Shown here piece after piece: positions 35,921-50,239 of a stretch of DNA of 64,000 bases; the stretch's first letter is position 1, and every line of letters starts with the position of its first letter. Source of the stretch: Syngnathus acus (lineage: Eukaryota; Chordata; Actinopteri; Syngnathiformes; Syngnathidae). Under the pieces are notes generated by a model that saw nothing but the letters and a program-made list of their open reading frames with translations, had not been told where the DNA came from and ran no database searches. Both the position numbers and the translations under genes were made by a program. The DNA lies in contig NC_051107.1 of NCBI RefSeq assembly GCF_901709675.1, positions 2,597,501-2,661,500 of the forward strand. The letters are read 5' to 3'.

Positions 35921-36690
35921 CCAAAAAGTAAAATAATAAACAGATATGGACACATTTTCAACATTTTTTTCAAAAATGTCAATTATACCTTAAATGTATG
36001 TGGCACCCCAAAAAAAAAAAAAAATTATGAACAACTCCAGTTCACACTTCCTCCTATATTGAAATACGATGCATTGAACGGCATCAATGGTTACTTTTTT
36101 TTTTTCATGTAAATATAGATGTTTTTTTAATGTGAAGGGGGCCCTAGGGTGGCACTGCTGGAAGCTGCTGCGAGGGAGGACGAGGGCAGTAAGAGCACTT
36201 TAAACACAGCCATGCTGGGTGTACACAATGCACACGGGACAAAAGACCGCGAGGAGAGTCCGCGTAAAAAGCGGCTTGATATAAAATGGGGAGTAAAAAA
36301 AAAAAGAGGAGGGAGGGAGGGCCAAGAAAGCTGGTTAGAACCCAACCGAGAAAGTTTGCAGTCAAGCAAACATCACAGCAAGAAAAAAAAATTGTCGAAG
36401 CTGACGTGCCAGTCCTATAGGAGTTCCTTGTTAGCTGACCAGACTAGAAAAATGGAAGAAAAAAAAATAATTCCTCATGAACATTTTGGACTCCGCCGTC
36501 TCCGTTTTTTCCTGTCTACGTCCTCCAAGGTCGGGACCGGAGAGTGAAAAGCAGACCAGAACGTGGGGCCCGGAACGGAACTAAATGGGGAGACGTCGCT
36601 CCCATAGGGTCTGTCAGTGAGGGGAGGGGGTGAGAGGGCGAGGGGGTATGAGTGGTGAGGGTCATTACCCGACATTCTACCAAACAGGTG

Positions 36691-39600
36691 TCAGTGATGC
36701 AACTTGGCCTGTGGGGAGAAAGAAGACTTTTCATCCACAGCAAGTTGTTTCATGTACCTTTTTTTTTCTTTTTTTACACTGAAACAAGTGGCAATTTTCT
36801 CATCAATTCTCCATTTGTTAAGCGTTTGATATAAAATATATGCAACTAGTTGTAAAATCTGATATAAGAGCAAGGATATAAAATCGAAGCTCCTGTTGTT
36901 CATGTTGCTAACCATTGATGCTAATTTCGGTCAGCCCGTCTATGGTGTTTCACATTATACATTAGCATTAAGCTAACGTGCGTGTGGTTGGTTTCGCTGA
37001 ACTTTTTGGCGTTTTAAATATACGTTTTGTGTTTAACAATAACATTCAAGCTGGAGACCAGTTGCTATTTTTTTTTGTTTTAAACTGGGGGTTTGCTTCA
37101 TTTTATTTTTCAAATGAAAAGATAGCCTACCTGTCTTTGGGACTCGCCGTCGTTCCGGTTCCCAAAGAAGCCGTCGGCAGCTCCCAGCCGGTTCACCTTG
37201 TTGCCGGTCTTCCCTTCGTGAGCGCCGGCACTCTTCCTCTTCCTCCCCTCTGCTTTTTGCCCGTAATTCAAGGCTCCGGGGGAGGGAGCGGCTGCCAGCT
37301 CCCTGCTGGATGAGTAGGATATATTGGTGCTGCCAAGATCACTGGGGAGCAGACGAGGGGAATTTGCACTTGATGACATTTAGTGAGCTCCAACTGGCTT
37401 CTGACGTACAAAACGCTGCGGACCTCCACCTACCTGTTATTTGAGTTCTGGCCTTGAGTGCCGTCAGCATTCGTTAGCCAGTGGCCGCTGTAGCCCCAAA
37501 GTCCGTTCCCCGCCCGACCGTGTCCCTTTTTAGCACCCGGCCCCGCCGATACTCCGTGAGGGCTGGTCCCGTTCCGAAAGGAGCAGGCGTAGGAAGAGTT
37601 TTTCCTCCTTGCTTCCGCTACAGAGTCCTCTCTCTCTTTGGTGGGGCGGCTGGCCCTGTGCGCGCTGTGGCGGGGTGCGCCCAGAGTGGCATGAGGCTGA
37701 GGGGCATCTCTGAAAGTCAAAGCTCCGGGTGATGACGCGGCATGAGGGAAGGAGGGACCGGACGGAGCGGTAAAAAGGGAGGAAGTGTCCGACGCGGGAG
37801 AAGGAGGGGGCGCTTGTTGGGATGTGCCGGAGGGCGAAAGGGTGGGCAGGCTCTCAGCAGCTGGAGGAACCTTTCTGGAACAAGATGCACAAGGTCTCTT
37901 TAAAGGAAGGGCTTTCAAAATTTCTAGAAGAGCAAAGACACTTTTTCCAAGAACCACCTCGTGATTCTGAATATAACCACACATAATAAAAACAGCCCTA
38001 AAATGTCATCAAAAAATAAAAAGTTGCCTATTTAAAAAGGCCGGCATATTTACATGGATACAAAATTGGAATGATAAAGATTAGAATTAGAATAAAAAAA
38101 ATATTTCGGCTCCTTTCTACAAGTATTTTTGACATTTCAGAATAAAATTGCACTTTCAAGCATCTCTTGTCAATTAATTTGGCCATATTGTTTGAATTCT
38201 CTTTTAACCTTTGTCTTCCTGGTCACCATCTTAATTAACTATTTCATACTTTTAATTGAATGAGCTTTGTACAATTAAAGATTTAAGAAATTATCTACTG
38301 TACAAAGAGATAGGAGAATACACACCGACCTCCACATTTGTGAATTGAGGTGCTTCTCCACCATGTTCTGGAGCGCCACCCTCATCCTGTCCCACCGCCG
38401 GTCAAACACGTAGTGGCCTCGTCCCATCAGCCTGCTGCTGAATATGCAAACCTGCGTCCAGAAAAGGCGGGAAAGAAAATATGAGAAATTACAGACTGAT
38501 ATTAAATGTCATTGACAGCTAAAATGTCAGCAGCTTCAAAATAAGTCCATATTCACCCCGGAAGGTTGAGGGTGGTGGTTCGAGAAGTGAATGGCGGGTC
38601 CGTGCGCATCCTCGGGAGTCGGTGCGTCGCCTTCGTCGCTGGAGAGACGATCACCATCCCCGCTGGATGTAGTCGTCCAAGGCTGAGGTGAAAGCTCCGG
38701 GTGGGAGGGTAGGACGGTTGCTGGGGCAGGAAAGGTTGCTGGCGGTGGAGTCTGAGGCATGGAAGTGGCGGTGCCTGGAACCCTGGAGTAGTTACAAAAC
38801 ATAATTATTATATTAATGATAATTTCAGCTATAACTGGTTTGAGTTTGGTCACGTAAAAGAAATTATTTTATCTGCAAGTGTAAAAATATCACATCCACA
38901 ATTTCCGTTTACAGCACCCCCTGGTGGGGATACCGTGAACAGCACGACTCCACAAGCACTCCCCCTCTTCTTACCTGGGGATGTGTGCGTTTGCCAGTTT
39001 TAATTTCAGCGTGGACAGAGGGCGTCCGTTCGGGCAGTGCGGCTTGCTGGGAGAAGCGACGTCTTGCGAGGTGACACTTGGGCTGCAGCCGTTCTTGTCC
39101 TTCTCCTTGGTTCTGCCTCTGTGTTCGGCCAGGAGGACATCGAAATGTTTCCTCCTGCCGGGAACGGCTCGGCGGTGGGTTAGGGAGTGAGTCTGAAAGA
39201 AGAAGGAAAATGTGATGCCTAAATTTAAAGGTGATTCATTTAGACACATTGACATCTTTCTGTTATTTATAATACCTTGCAGGTGAGGGAACGTGTGCAC
39301 GGCTGTTTGGTCTCAGGGTCCTGGACGCCACAGTGCTTATTCGGGTCAAATACTCTTCCTGGAAAAAAAATAAACAAACGGCTATCACATTGAGCGCATT
39401 TACGATTTCTCCATCTGCATCTGGTTTAGTTGCTGCAACTCACATGAGAAAAGAACAAGCTAGTTTGACAATAAACCACTTTGTTTTAAACTCCAAATTG
39501 GTCTGTGCGTTTCATGACATACCGTGTGTCAACAAGTGAGAACTGAAAGCACCCCCCCCCCCTCAAAAAAAAGATTTAAAAAAAAAAAAACACACTAGGG

Positions 39601-42600
39601 AAGCGTCTGTGCTTTTCCTGTGCCAACAGCAACAGCAAAGAGAAAATAAATTATTAAAAATATCAAATCATGACTCAGGAACCGAGGGAAAGCTGAAAGA
39701 TGAGTACAATATGGACGTGAGAAGAGAAAGATAGCTGAAGAGGGAGGGGGGACATACATTTTTTTTTTTTAAAGTCAGACATTTTGAGTATAGTTCTAAG
39801 AAAAGTAGTTAACAGATTGGAAATCTGGCAGGGGGGGCAGGGGAGAGTGGGAATGTGTGAAAAGAGGAGGGAAAGTCTCCCTCTTGTCTGCAGCCAAATA
39901 TTCAAGCTGGACGCTCTCCAAACGTTGCTGAGATAAGAATGAGTGAGTGTGTGAACTGATGACGCGCATGCGTACACAAGCGCAGGAATTCCTCTGCAAA
40001 GTTGCTCATGGAGACAAATTCACTGCAGCGTGAAGGCACAAAGACGACACAACGGCTGACCTGAGAGTCTGGAAGAAAAAGCCTTGGTGCCATTTTGATT
40101 CTTCTTCTCTGAAGGTGACGACGATGACAGCTGAGCCGGCGGCCTGTGAGCGGGAGAGGGGGAGGGGCACGACGAGGAAGCCGGCCGGCGGTCGAGAGGG
40201 GAGCGCGCCGGGCCGGGGCGCCCGTCTAGAGGCGACGGCGAGGAGCGCGGCGTGGACGGCCCGCCGTTGCGCATCTTCTCATTAGGGAATGCGGTGGGAG
40301 AGGGCAGCGGGTGTTTGAGGGGGGACGAAGAGGGTGAGGACGAGGGGGCGGCGAGGCGGACTTGTGAGGTGGAGTTTGCTCGGCTGAGGCACGGCATCTT
40401 CTCCAAGCTCACGACCGGAAGAGAGACGCTGGAGGGAAGAAGAGGCCGGGCGTCATTTCATTTGGACAAGCCAGCAGTTGTGCGGGAAAAAGAAAGCTAA
40501 CGGCTATGATTGCATCATCTTCCGAAACTTTATTTCAAAGGCCAGAGGTGATGCAATAAAAGCAAACGAGCCGACTTGGCAAATTATCAGAAATTGATCT
40601 GCACGTCAACTGACCTTCTGAGCTTCCTTCTGCAACAAAGCAGACGTCAAACTAAAAATAATAATACAATTTAAAAACAAAAAAATGGGTCTCCTTAAAT
40701 GTACCTTTCAAATATTTTTGTTAAAAATAAAATATCGAGGCGACGATGCTGAAAGACTCCAGCACAGAGAATTGATAAAGTTGCTCTTTTCAACAAAGTA
40801 ATAATAGGTGCTAACCATGGTTTGTTCCGAATTCCCTTCGGAGGATAGACGGCGAGTGGTGCTTTGCTGAAGCGCGAGTGAGGGTAGTCTTTGGGGATCC
40901 GGAAGGGGAGGCCGTCCCCGGGACCGCCAGCCACGGCGGGGGCTTTGGCCTTCATGAGAACCAGCGGGTTCCTCGAAGGGACGGGAGAGCTGTGGCGCTT
41001 CTCTGAAACCAGACAAAAGAAGCGTTTACACGACGACGTCAAGAAGTGTCCTCGCGAAACCCCCGGCCGAGCTGCGACTGCAAACTCACCACGGCCATCA
41101 ATTATAAATACATTTTGGAGCCTGAGCTGATCAGCGCGCACGAGCGGATGCGGACGAGCCAGAAGCGGGCAGGGGAATAAATCAAGAGAAGAGGAGCTCA
41201 CACTTACGGTTCTTGCTATGCATGTCTTTGTGGGAGCAGAGTGGGGAGGGGATGGAAGGGGAGGGGTGCGGTCCAGGATTCTTCCTCTCTGTCTCACTGG
41301 GAAACTAAACCCCAACTACCTGAATGAATGGACACAGAGGAAATGGGGAGGAAGAGGGGGGGGGGGGGAAGAAAAAAATAAACGCAAGCGTACACACACG
41401 AGTAATGATGAGATGCGTGCTTATCTGTCGGCATGATTAATTTCACGCGTGTGCGGACGGCAGGTGAGTAAACAAAACTGGAAGCCGAGGTTTAGAAGCA
41501 GCTGTATTCAGAGAGAACAAAGTCCACAGTCGCCTTCGCAGGTATGCAAGCTAGCGTCGTGTCAGATTGTTTCACACTCGGCGAGCGTAGGAACAACAGA
41601 GGCTCATCCGGTGCTGCTCGGGAACTCGGTGTACCGATTTACAATAAATGGACGGCTGCCCGGGCAAGGTCGCTAAGCCACTCGACTGCAAGGGCACGCC
41701 GGCTACCGTCGTTATGGCGATGCCGTCGACCTCGCCGCTGGACCGAGTGCGTGATGAGGACACCCAGCTGGGTCGTTTACACAGAGAAAAGGCCGGGAGA
41801 GGGGGGGTCTAAGCGCTGATCAATACTTTAAAAAAGGTAATCAAGCAATGTCTCCAACCCAAACTAAACTTGTGTGCATGTATAACGAGTGCGTTTTAAA
41901 CCTGTTGTTCCCCCACCCCACCCGATTGTGTGCGTGTCAGCAAGCGGAACCGCTGCAAACAAGGCATGGAAGGGGGCTGGGCTGTCGAAGCGGGGACAAA
42001 ACAACAGTGGCTGCCAGGACCGTGCGTCTGTGTGTGTGCGCCCTCACAATACCACTGACCTCTTTCCGCTGAGAAACTCAAAGTAAGAATGCGTGCGCAT
42101 GCAATTATGCCAGTGTCGCTCGTCTCTCTCAGGAATCAGTTTGTGTGCGTGCGTGTGTGTGTGTGTGAGCCCTCGACCTCAGACGTTGAGGTTGAAGCAC
42201 GTGCCGGGAGCAGCAGCAGGAGCAGCTCGCAGGCTGATGAGAGCGAGCCGAGTCGCAATCGGCAAGCGGCGATGAGTGTACGTGCGATTTAATTGGAGTG
42301 CTCGGCTTTTCGTGAGAGCAAACAAAGTGCGGCAGTGGTCAACAGCTCATTGAATCCAATATTTTTAGAATCAATTAGTCTACCGATTACGCCATCGATT
42401 AATCGAATAAAAATGTTGCATTATTAAGGCGCGGAGATCATTTTTCATCCGCACATTCTACTGTAGTATCTGCGACTTGAACAAAAGTTGGCAAAATACT
42501 CAAGACAGTTAATCTTACCGTAGTGTGTGAGGAAGCCCCGAGGGGTGACCACCTGATTGCAGACATGGCAGACAACGAGATGAAAGTCCTCCAGCACTGG

Positions 42601-44347
42601 AAACAGACGGCGGTGGAGCATCCCTGAGGACGGCAGCGAGAAGCAGCGTCATCACACAAAGCGGCCAATCAATGATTTCCTCACGACTCTACACGGAAAC
42701 ACACCATATAAATTTAAGACATACTTTTGACCACTAGGAAAAAAAAAATCTTTTAGATATCAAGTCTTCATTTGTTAGCGTCAAGTGAAGACTCAGCGAG
42801 GGAAATAGCTCCACTCTGACTGACTGGAGATTAAGCATGTGTGGTCGTGGAGGGGGGGAAGCGGGGGTGGTATTTGACCAGCCCGTGTGAAGACTTTCCC
42901 TAGCCGCGTGTTTATTTGTGTGTACACGAGGGCTGCGGCTCTGCGGTGATTCAACAGAGTGACGTTCTGCGCCTGGAAGTATTTATACCAACAAGGTGTG
43001 AAGGAACTCCTCTGAAACTCCCAAAGTGCAGCATTCGGACCATACGAGATATGTTATGAAATAATCAAGAGTGATCACAAAAATGTTCTCCATTAGCTTG
43101 TCCTACTTCTACGCTGTCGTAAAGCGAAGTTAGCTGCCGAAAAAGTGTGGCGATGATGTGAAAGTAATAAAAGGGCAATTTTTCTCATTGTGCGAGTGCT
43201 TGTTTTGTTTCCTGTATTTGTAACGACTTCATCATTTCTGTGATAAAAAGGGAATCAAGTAAAATAAAAGCCCAAGCTCGCACAACTACGGTGTCATTCC
43301 TTGTTGTGTTGCTGTATGTCAAAGGTAAAGTAAACCGCCGGTACATTATGAACATGCAATTTGAATAAAGTCATAAAAATACACGACTAATCTATTGTTT
43401 TGAGTTTGAAAGACATTTTGCCCGATTTTTGTCCTCTTTAAAAATGTCATTCAACATATTGATAAAATGTAAACACAATTTTCTGTTTTACCTGCATTGT
43501 TCTTGTTCACATTAACAAAAACATTAACTTAAAAGTACAAAGTGAATTTCTTTTTTTTTTTTTTTTAAACACGAGTGCTCTATGAACTGCAATCGATTTT
43601 GGTCGACTTGTTGACAATCGAGTAAGTCGAGTGTGCTGCCACACGCGGCTTACTCGACAGCTCCAAGTTCTCCCGCTCACCTTCTTCATTGACAGCACAA
43701 AGCTCTCCGTGGCACTTCTCCGAAAGCGAGTCTGCGTGGAAACAAACTGTTACTATCAACTCCAAAATAAAAACGCATTCAAAACTTTGCGGCCTGGGGA
43801 GGTTGGAAGAGGGGGTAGGGGGGGGCGCACGTATACAGAGTAGTTAGCATTAGCTTGTTAGCTCGCTCCCCCGCCCCCCTCGTTGTCGCTGTCAAAAAAA
43901 GCAGCTACCAAAGTTCCGAGTAGTGGATAGTTCCAACATAGCTTCGGTGCACTGTAGGAGTCAAGTGGGCCGAAAACACGCAGCGTCAATGTTCGCCTCG
44001 CTGCCTCGGTAGTGCGTGGCCCACACGTCGGGCTCTCCATTGGCCATTTGGTGCTCGTCTTTTTTTTTTTTTTTGACAGTTACTTGGCTGCTTTTGACAG
44101 ACGCTGCGTGTTAGTGGAGGAGGCGAGTCAATCACAGAACACTTGGCGGGTGGAGGTGAGGGGGGGGGGGGAGCACTTCCTGACACTTTGCCCGTAAAAA
44201 AAAAAAAAGAAAAAGACAAACGTCAACGACCGCGCACCTTCGGAACTTACCGTCAATGAGACGCAGTTGAGCCGCACCGACGAATGAAGACCAAGGCTCG
44301 CTGAGGAAGCTATCCGGACTCGGTATGAGGCGAGCCAGTGTCGCCAT
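36691..44347 (-). CDS. atxn7l1: Ataxin-7-like protein 1, complete
   Basis: Twelve coding exons (minus): 44251-44347, 43681-43731, 42519-42623, 40816-41002, 40061-40428, 39276-39358, 38975-39192, 38557-38782, 38330-38451, 37434-37874, 37131-37341 and 36691-36708. They total 708 codons plus stop (human about 861 as recalled). ATXN7-family proteins anchor the deubiquitinase module of the SAGA co-activator; this paralogue is less studied. The N-terminus is [15 protein letters not shown]. Exon 3 carries the first zinc finger ([10 protein letters not shown], about 66-75, with the trailing His completed by EKRH in exon 4). Exons 4-5 are Ser/Pro-rich, with PVVSLEKMP and KKNQNGTK. Exons 6-7 hold the SCA7 domain ([20 protein letters not shown], then [15 protein letters not shown]). 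Exon 9 has [16 protein letters not shown] and [11 protein letters not shown]. No polyglutamine tract is present. The last exon adds only AKLHH before the stop, so the C-terminus is shorter than human and is the least certain part. Confidence 0.92.
36917..36980 (+). repeat. Repeat R1 partial copy G
   Basis: GCCCGTCTATGGTGTTTCAC followed by CATTAGCATTAAGCTAAC matches partial copy F (27391-27452) in order and spacing. It lies in the last atxn7l1 intron. Confidence 0.5.
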
Positions 44348-45822
44348 TGCTCTTCCTCCTTGTTGCTTTGCCGCGAGCCGTCCTTCCTCTCTCGCTCCTT
44401 CGCACGCAGCAGGCGAGGGGAACGAGCTAGTGACGTCATCTCCGGCAACGTTCGGAAGAAGTCGGTTCTTGTCGGGAAGGATGGAGTGACAAGCGAGGGT
44501 CACAACTCTGTGAGGTCAGAAGTTCAGCGTGGAGAAGAAATGATGGAATGAACGGCTTGTGTTGGGTTTTTGTTTTGTTGTTTATAAATAATAAACGATT
44601 TAATATGGCCTGGATATTCTCACCTAGTCACCTTCCTCACATCTCAACAAGGTTGTTTTCCTGGATCAATAAAAGAAATAATTTAAAAAATGAATCATAC
44701 TCACCAGAGATGCTGAGGCGTTTTTTGCTGGTCGAATTTGCCTGAAACATTTTTTCTCAGACAAAACAATCGGAGGACAGAAAATGCTGACGTCATCAAG
44801 GGCGAATGTTCTTTCCTTGTAAGGATGGGTTAGAAAGCAGATTAACAAAACCATCAAATTGCTTATATCGTTTTAGTTGCATCTGCCAGAATTGATTCTG
44901 GATGTCCTGGGCAGATTAGATTAATACGGTAAAATGCAGGGGCTGGAATCTGATTGGATTTAAAAAAAAAATCATACAATTTCATGAAACAAATAGTAAA
45001 ATTCAGGTCACCTACCTCTTACATTAACCAGGAGCCAGTTCTATTAAAAGGTTTCCATGTGCTGTACTCTACTGCGCTGACCTCTTGTGGCCGAATTAAG
45101 CAACTGCACTTCATTAGAGAAGCGAGCTCATTGTTCTCACAATATAGCACGCTATAATATAGGAAGATATTAACACAAAATATATTATTAAAACATAAAT
45201 ATATAACGACATTTTTAATATCCTAAATAAATATAATTGAAATGGTAAAATAATTGAAACACAATATGAGCTATTTGGGACACAGCATGTGGCGGGGGCA
45301 TCACCGGTATACCCTCCCCACTTTTATTCCACATCCATATTTACTTACATTCTAAGCAAATTGCAACAGATATCAAAACGCATTGAACAGCCATCAATGC
45401 AAACAAATCAGGCATGCAACAGTACAAAAAGAGAAAAAAAACCAGTGACATGGAAAAAGGTAAAAACGGGGATGCTAATTACCCAACTTTTTTTTTTCGA
45501 CAGTCTGCCACTGCTACCTCATCCATAACTAATGGGACGGAAATAACACCAGAGTTATTTCCTCGACAACCAAATCGACAATGTATTTAAAAAAAAATCC
45601 CAATGCATAAAAAAAATTCAGCATGCACGTAAAAAATAAGGAATTGAGTTTTTAAGCGTCATAACGAGTACTTGCCAAGTACCCTAATGAGGACCCTGAA
45701 CTTCTTTGGTCAAGCTACTAAATGAACATAAAAAGCTGTAAAAGTAGGAATTTGATATTCTAAAAATGCTGCTGCACCAGAAAATAATTTGTCAATTGAA
45801 GTGTTGGTTTCCGGCGTTTGTA
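44348..45822. other. Interval between atxn7l1 and sypl1
   Basis: The left edge is the atxn7l1 5' end (moderate CpG, purine-rich in the minus-strand leader). The rest is AT-rich and should include the sypl1 3' UTR; a minus-strand AATAAA lies near 45322. A GACCTCTTGTGGCCG motif at about 45080 resembles the CTCF-like block of repeat R1. No coding exon is supported. Confidence 0.5.
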
Positions 45823-48367
<2,545 letters not shown>

Positions 48368-49183
48368 GACTTGGATCCAAAACTTTTTGACGATGCCGAA
48401 CCTCGAACTGTGTAAGAATCGGTGATGTTGGTCCCGCAACACGGAGGCAAAAAAAAAAAAGAAAAAAAAAAAAGTGGGAGTGATTTGACAGCGTGACGTG
48501 TTCTGGTGGCTAACGCTGCAAAAAAATGACAAAAAAAAAAGTGACGAGAAATGAAAAAGGTAGTCGATAGTTTTTTGTTGATTCGTTACCGTAACTACAG
48601 GAAACGTTTTACATTACAAACAACAAAAATAATTTCGTACCGTCTGCATTTTTGTTAAGGCTCAAGTTTACGCGTGCGCGTCCTCGACAGAGTGGGTCAT
48701 ATGACAGCTCGAACAAAAGGCGAGTATTCTTCAAAATTAGTCATAAAAAAAAATGAAAATACGTAATCTTTAAAACCTGAAAGTGTTATGATGCACAAAA
48801 CACATTCAACGTCAACATGCACGAGCTTCAAAATTAAGTTGCTATGACGTTTCAACGGCCGCACCCTTTAAATTTAAAACTATACTGACAACTAAATTAT
48901 TTTCAAAATGTATCGCTCTGATTTGCTTCAAAATTAAGTTCGGTTATTTTCTTTCGAGGTTAAACATGTTGTGAAACTGTAGAAGCGAGAAAATATAATT
49001 AGGACCGCAATGCATTATGGGAAGTGTAGTATCCACGTCAATAGAGGCTTTGCAGTCACGTGGTTTTATCACGTGATTTTGTGTTATGCCGCCATCTTGG
49101 CGGTCAACTAGTCAGCTCGTTCCTACGTGTTTGTATGGATTGTCTGATTTCTGCGCTACGTTTTCACCGATTTCTTCCGAATT

Positions 49184-49402
49184 ATGGCTGATTTGCTATC
49201 CAACGAAGTTAGGCATTTGGATGAAGACTCCAAGAATCGTCACAGAGAGAAGTTGAACCTTGTTGGCACAACGGATCCGTACCTTTTACCGAGAAGCATG
49301 CTAAAATCGCCCGAGCATTTTGCAACAGCCGACCTGCCTGAACGCTCATATCCAGATATTTATAATTACCTCGTCGATTTGTTTTGTAATGGCATTTCAT
49401 AA
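49184..49402 (+). pseudogene. Truncated transposon protein with DPYLLP/YPDIYNYL region
   Basis: A 72-residue frame from an ATG beginning MADLLSNEV. It contains TTDPYLLPRSM and LPERSYPDIYNYLV, a sequence found at the N-terminus of fish transposon-associated proteins that continue into SWIM and YqaJ-type nuclease regions (recalled, not checked). Here the frame stops soon after (DLFCNGIS), so the nuclease part is absent. It starts about 140 bp inside the left terminal repeat. Confidence 0.6.
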
Positions 49403-49761
49403 CTTGACATATTAAAAAACTGAATAGAGTGAAATCATTCAGATACTGTACCTGTCTGTTCAAGTTGCTACCATTTTTATTATTTGTTTATTTTTGCATG
49501 ATGCCACATCTGATTGGCTTGAAAACTTAACCAATAAATATAATTCAATATTTACATTGATAACGTTTTCAAGCATCATGAAAAAATAAACACAAAATAA
49601 AAACGGGGGGGGGGTGAACTGAAGAAATCATCCCATTCCCTGCCTTGCTGCTCTTGCTGCCTTTCTAAAAATGCACCCAGCATTTTCAACAATCATATTT
49701 GTATCATCCCATATTGTATTATTTCATATTTTGTGAAACAAATCAGGGGTGAATAGTTTGT

Positions 49762-49947
49762 TTACATACCTGATATGAAGTCCTCATTGCATATCCTTGT
49801 GTAAATCGTAGGTTTCCATCGTTCACGACGAATATCCGCGATCCATTTATCACGTTTTTTCATGTTCGCCGGAAATCTATAGAAGCTAAGATTTGGTTTA
49901 TCGCCTCGTCTATTGCTACATCCAACAGCACAGCAGGTATCCGGCAT
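49762..49947 (-). pseudogene. THAP-domain first exon of transposon origin
   Basis: An ATG at 49945-49947 starts MPDTCCAVGCSNRRG, followed by FYRFP, KWI and RRERWKP, then RICNEDF. This is a THAP zinc-coordinating DNA-binding domain of about 60 residues. The usual C-x2-H is C-N-E-D here, so the last zinc-ligand His is replaced by Asp. The frame ends at a good donor (ATCAG|GTATGT at 49770), but no following exon remains. It lies just inside the right inverted repeat. Confidence 0.7.
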
Positions 49948-50180
49948 TTTTAAGCTCAAATAGCAGCAGATATAACAAGAAAGCGTGTGTGAGTCGTTGA
50001 CCGGCACTGAAAAGTTGACCGCCATGATGGCCGCCAAGCTAATGTGGGTAGCTTGATGACGTCAGCTGCAAAGCCTCTATACAGCAAACGCACGAGTATG
50101 AAAAATAACAATTGGACTATTTAATTGAACCTAGATAAACAAGTTTAACAGAACAACCTGTCCTCTAAAATGAAATTTAA

Positions 50181-50239
50181 TTTATATATTATATATATAT
50201 ATAATATATATATATTATATATATATATATTATATATTT
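50181..50239. repeat. AT-rich palindromic microsatellite
   Basis: Nearly pure AT alternation with regular TT/AA interruptions, able to form extended hairpins. It lies about 100 bp right of the THAP element. Confidence 0.9.

Larger units (their letters stand above)
28050..36690. other. Region between znf800 and atxn7l1 without coding exons
   Basis: No exon is supported. It contains the tandem duplication, a CpG island, two elements with AAAGTCTACAC ends and a hAT-like element, all listed separately. About 32400-34000 is AT-rich and otherwise featureless. The part nearest 36690 should include the atxn7l1 3' UTR. Confidence 0.6.
49041..50080. mobile_element. Composite THAP-domain DNA transposon remnant (ISL2EU-like candidate)
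   Basis: The left end reads ATAGAGGCTTTGCAG and the right end is its exact inverted complement. Subterminal CATCTTGGCGGTCAAC and CATCATGGCGGTCAAC blocks also match in inverted orientation. This gives imperfect terminal inverted repeats of about 75-95 bp around roughly 1040 bp. Flanks allow only a 2-bp TA or AT target duplication. One frame runs inward from each end: plus-strand 49184-49402 and minus-strand 49762-49947, converging. A THAP protein paired with a second protein bearing the DPYLLP/YPDIYNYL sequence resembles ISL2EU elements as I recall them. The middle of both genes is missing, so the copy is non-autonomous. Confidence 0.7.
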
